Source of the DNA: Clostridiales bacterium
GTDB lineage: Bacteria; Bacillota; Clostridia; Oscillospirales; Acutalibacteraceae
Assembly (NCBI GenBank): GCA_020860025.1
Contig: JAJBVC010000216.1
Location: 1-14,079 of the forward strand
DNA: 14,079 bases
Direction: 5' to 3'
Position 1 is the stretch's first letter, and each line of letters starts with the position of its first letter. The notes beneath the pieces were generated by a model that was not told the DNA's origin, searched no databases, and saw only the letters and a program-made list of their open reading frames with translations. This document shows, piece after piece, positions 12,160-14,079 of this stretch. A program made the position numbers and the translations under genes.

Positions 12160-12759
12160 CTATTTGTCAAATCCCGGATTAAAAGCGTAATAGTTCTTGC
12201 TGTTCAGCTTGTCGGTAACAATGCGAAGTCCCTCGCCGAAACGCTGATAGTGAACAACTTCTCTTTCACGTAAAAACTTAATCGGCTCAATTATATCGGG
12301 GTCGTCAACCAATCGCAGAATGTTATCATACGTCATTCGTGCTTTTTGCTCAGCAGCCAAATCCTCGTTCAGGTCGGCTATGGTGTCGCCTGTAACAGCC
12401 ATTGTAGATGCACTCCAGGATTCTCCGCTTGCATATGCCGGGAAAACACCGTTTGTGTGGTCTACAAAATATGCCGCAAAGTTCGGATTATCCTCAATTT
12501 GCTTTTCGGTAAGGTTTTTTGTAAGCTGGTGCACAATCGTACCAATCATCTCGAGATGCCCGAGTTCCTCGACGCCGATGTCAGTTAAAAGACCTTTTAA
12601 CTCCGCATATGGCATTGAATAACGCTGTGAAAGGTAACGTAAACTTGCTCCCAATTCACCATGCGGGCCGCCATATTGCGATATTATGATAGATGCGGCT
12701 TTAGGGTCGGGATTTTTAATATTTATAGGATACTGTAGTTTTTTAATATAATTAAACAT
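12160..12759 (-). CDS. cotJC: CotJC-like manganese catalase family protein
   Basis: A 199-residue ferritin-like four-helix protein. Candidate dinuclear manganese ligands are all present: E35 (H-G-E-L-G-A-S-L-R-Y), E65 and H68 (V-E-E-L-G-H-L-E-M), E137 (A-A-E-Q-K-A-R) and H170 (R-E-V-V-H-Y-Q-R-F-G-E). The Y-P-I-N-I beginning and F-N-P-G-F-D end are typical of CotJC spore-coat proteins, which are shorter than true Mn catalases (about 260-300 residues). It could be a spore-coat component or destroy peroxide, useful for an anaerobe. cotJA and cotJB are not adjacent. The start has an AAAGGAG site, and a SigE-like -10 (CATAGAAT) lies upstream. The gene is monocistronic and convergent with the DUF188 gene. 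Confidence 0.9.
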   Translation of the reverse strand: MFNYIKKLQYPINIKNPDPKAASIIISQYGGPHGELGASLRYLSQRYSMPYAELKGLLTDIGVEELGHLEMIGTIVHQLTKNLTEKQIEDNPNFAAYFVDHTNGVFPAYASGESWSASTMAVTGDTIADLNEDLAAEQKARMTYDNILRLVDDPDIIEPIKFLREREVVHYQRFGEGLRIVTDKLNSKNYYAFNPGFDK

Positions 12760-12763
12760 AAAT

Positions 12764-12832
12764 TCAACTCCTTTAGTTTCTGCTTCATTCTATGACGAAC
12801 AGCGATAAATGACACAAAATTTAAGGAGTTGA
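12764..12832 (-). promoter_or_regulatory. Catalase upstream region: SigE-like -10 and inverted repeat covering the ribosome site
   Basis: On the - strand, CATAGAAT (12787-12794) matches 7 of 8 bases of the SigE -10 CATACAAT, with a weak -35 GTCATT about 14 bases upstream. Separately, TCAACTCCTT (12764-12773) and AAGGAGTTGA (12823-12832) form a perfect 10-bp inverted repeat, whose near arm is the catalase ribosome site. A transcript starting upstream of 12832 could hide that site; one from the SigE-like promoter could not. Confidence 0.4.
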
Positions 12833-12847
12833 TTTTATTATTTTCAG

Positions 12848-12882
12848 CGTGTAGAAAAAGTCGAATTACAGGTTTCTACACG
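12848..12882. repeat. Hairpin overlapping the glycosyltransferase stop codon
   Basis: CGTGTAGAAA (12848-12857) and TTTCTACACG (12873-12882) form a perfect 10-bp stem with a 15-base loop. The stop codon of the glycosyltransferase gene lies in one arm. There is no T-run right after the stem on the - strand (it continues CTGAAAATAATA), so it is a weak terminator or a transcript-end stabilising hairpin. Confidence 0.5.
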
Positions 12883-14079
12883 TCGACAGTCTGATTTTGT
12901 TTTGATTTGAAATTGTCTATAACAATTTGGTATCTGGAATATGCGTCCTTTACTGCGTCGTGCCAGCTTATATATATGTCGCTTTGCGCATTTTTCCCGA
13001 CTGTTTTAAGCAGTTCGTCGTTATTCATTATCTTGTTTAAAGTAGCGGCAATTGAATGAGCGCTTTCCATACATAAAAAGCCTGTTTTGCCGTCGGTAAT
13101 TCCCTCTGCCGCACAGCTGTCACGGACAAGCAGACTCGGAGTTGCACAGGCGGCTGCTTCTCTTACAACAAGGCCGTTTGTATCAAACACAGACGGGAAT
13201 AATAAAATATCAGCTATTCCGTAATATCCCTGAATTTCTCGGCGGTCAAGTATTTTGCCTGTCCAAATGACGTCGTCTTTTATGCCGACTTTTTTAATAT
13301 AACGTTTTATTGCATTTTCATCTGCGCCGAATCCGAGCATAATAAGCTTGAATTTCTTTTCTTCATTTTTAAGCTTTGTGCAAGCATCAAGTATCATCTG
13401 AATATTTTTATACCAAATCATTCTTCCCGAATAAAGGAATATCGGAATATCCTCCGGAACATTATGCTTGCGCTTTATCATAGCAATATCATTATCAGAC
13501 ACGTTGGTAATCGGCAGGTCACAGCCGTTTGGCATAACTATATAATCGCCTGTATATCCTATTTTCCGCAGAGAATCGGCAGTGCCTCTGCTTGTTACCC
13601 AAACCTCATCGGCGGCATTGATGTTATTGAGCAGAAATTTATATGCAAAATCCTTAACAGGTTTAGTCGGTACACGTCTGTCAACATCATATTCGTATTT
13701 TGTGTGATATGTAAGAACAACAGGAAGTGGTTTTTTTTGTGCCACACGTCTGAAATAGTAGCTTGTTGCAAGCGGTGCGTGAGAATGAAGCAGGTCAAAA
13801 TTTTTATCAATTATTGCCCTGTGCAGTTCATCTTTAAAAGGCCAGCCAACGCTGTAGCCCTCTTTTGACGGTACCCACCAGCTTTTGTATCTGAATATTT
13901 CATAATCGTATTTGTAGTCAAGCTGATTCGGATTTTTAGGCGTTATAACTACGGCTTTGCCGAAATTTTTGTTAATTTCATTTGCGTAGTTTTGCGCTAC
14001 GTTGCTGATGCCGTCGGTAGTCGGTGGAAAGGCGTCGGTGCCTATGCCGATTTTGAGCTTTTTTTCCAACTGCGGTAAC
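12876..14079 (-). CDS. GT4-family glycosyltransferase (diacylglycerol glucosyltransferase-like)
   Basis: About 400 residues of a GT-B fold glycosyltransferase. The N-terminal Rossmann half has I-G-I-G-T-D-A-F-P-P-T-T-D-G-I-S, with D-L-L-H-S-H-A-P-L and L-T-Y-H-T-K-Y-E-Y-D further on, as in GT4 lipid or cell-wall glucosyltransferases. The C-terminal half has Y-S-G-R-M-I-W-Y-K-N, then F-P-S-V-F-D-T-N-G-L-V-V-R-E-A, the E-x7-E region that binds the nucleotide sugar. No membrane span is seen; related enzymes are peripheral, making mono- and diglucosyl-diacylglycerol. A TTG at 14069 could be the start, but no in-frame stop and no ribosome site lie between it and the window edge, so the gene may begin outside. 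The membrane-lipid role is an inference. Confidence 0.87.
   Translation of the reverse strand, partial: LPQLEKKLKIGIGTDAFPPTTDGISNVAQNYANEINKNFGKAVVITPKNPNQLDYKYDYEIFRYKSWWVPSKEGYSVGWPFKDELHRAIIDKNFDLLHSHAPLATSYYFRRVAQKKPLPVVLTYHTKYEYDVDRRVPTKPVKDFAYKFLLNNINAADEVWVTSRGTADSLRKIGYTGDYIVMPNGCDLPITNVSDNDIAMIKRKHNVPEDIPIFLYSGRMIWYKNIQMILDACTKLKNEEKKFKLIMLGFGADENAIKRYIKKVGIKDDVIWTGKILDRREIQGYYGIADILLFPSVFDTNGLVVREAAACATPSLLVRDSCAAEGITDGKTGFLCMESAHSIAATLNKIMNNDELLKTVGKNAQSDIYISWHDAVKDAYSRYQIVIDNFKSKQNQTVDV

Noticed and set aside
13464..13868. 134-codon + strand frame opposite the glycosyltransferase gene
   Set aside because: No ribosome site or recognisable motif; it lies wholly opposite a well-supported GT4 gene.

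Overview
The window looks like chromosomal DNA of a low-GC, Gram-positive, anaerobic gut-type Clostridium relative (Ruminococcaceae/Oscillospiraceae-like). This is inferred from lipoprotein signal peptides, an LCP cell-wall protein, a CotJC-type manganese catalase, oxygen-sensitive Fe-S enzymes, AT-rich spacers and Firmicutes-style AGGAGG ribosome sites. Species cannot be named from the sequence alone. No tRNA, rRNA, CRISPR array, transposase or phage gene was seen.

Layout. (1) 1-1148, + strand: the 3' end of an LCP (LytR-CpsA-Psr) cell-wall ligase gene and a small SAM-dependent methyltransferase, closed by a bidirectional terminator at 1177-1210. (2) 1231-4731, - strand: a zinc-type ABC importer, transcribed znuA, znuC, znuB and then an OB-fold-like lipoprotein, all tightly coupled. 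Upstream lies a 98-residue membrane protein with a His/Cys motif. Between it and znuA is a 77-base RNA-structure-prone leader. (3) 4902-5138, - strand: a monocistronic glycine-rich, tail-anchored small protein with its own strong promoter. (4) 5347-10582, - strand: the most interesting part, one six-gene operon. In order it encodes a CooC/AcsF-type P-loop ATPase, two 2-hydroxyacyl-CoA-dehydratase-family (double-cubane cluster type) subunits, their BadF/HgdC-type activase, an unannotated 55-residue single-span membrane protein, and a short CdhC/acetyl-CoA-synthase-like protein that lacks the normal A-cluster. Four of five junctions are adjacent or overlap as TAATG. (5) 10768-11022, + strand: a heavy-metal-associated (HMA) protein behind a strong promoter with a perfect palindromic operator. 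(6) 11214-12137, + strand: a low-molecular-weight phosphotyrosine phosphatase, apparently on a leaderless transcript, and a DUF188 (YaiI/YqxD) protein. (7) 12160-14079, - strand: a CotJC-like Mn catalase and a GT4 glycosyltransferase that probably runs off the window.

How the genes may work together. The activase would hydrolyse ATP to inject low-potential electrons into the Fe-S cluster of the two-subunit dehydratase-like reductase. The CooC-like ATPase, which keeps the CXC of nickel-inserting ATPases, and the ACS-derived protein point to a metal-maturation or corrinoid/nickel-linked role. The substrate is unknown. The neighbouring zinc importer and HMA gene give the region a metal-homeostasis flavour, but no regulator gene is present. 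Family calls were made by reading motifs, without database searches.
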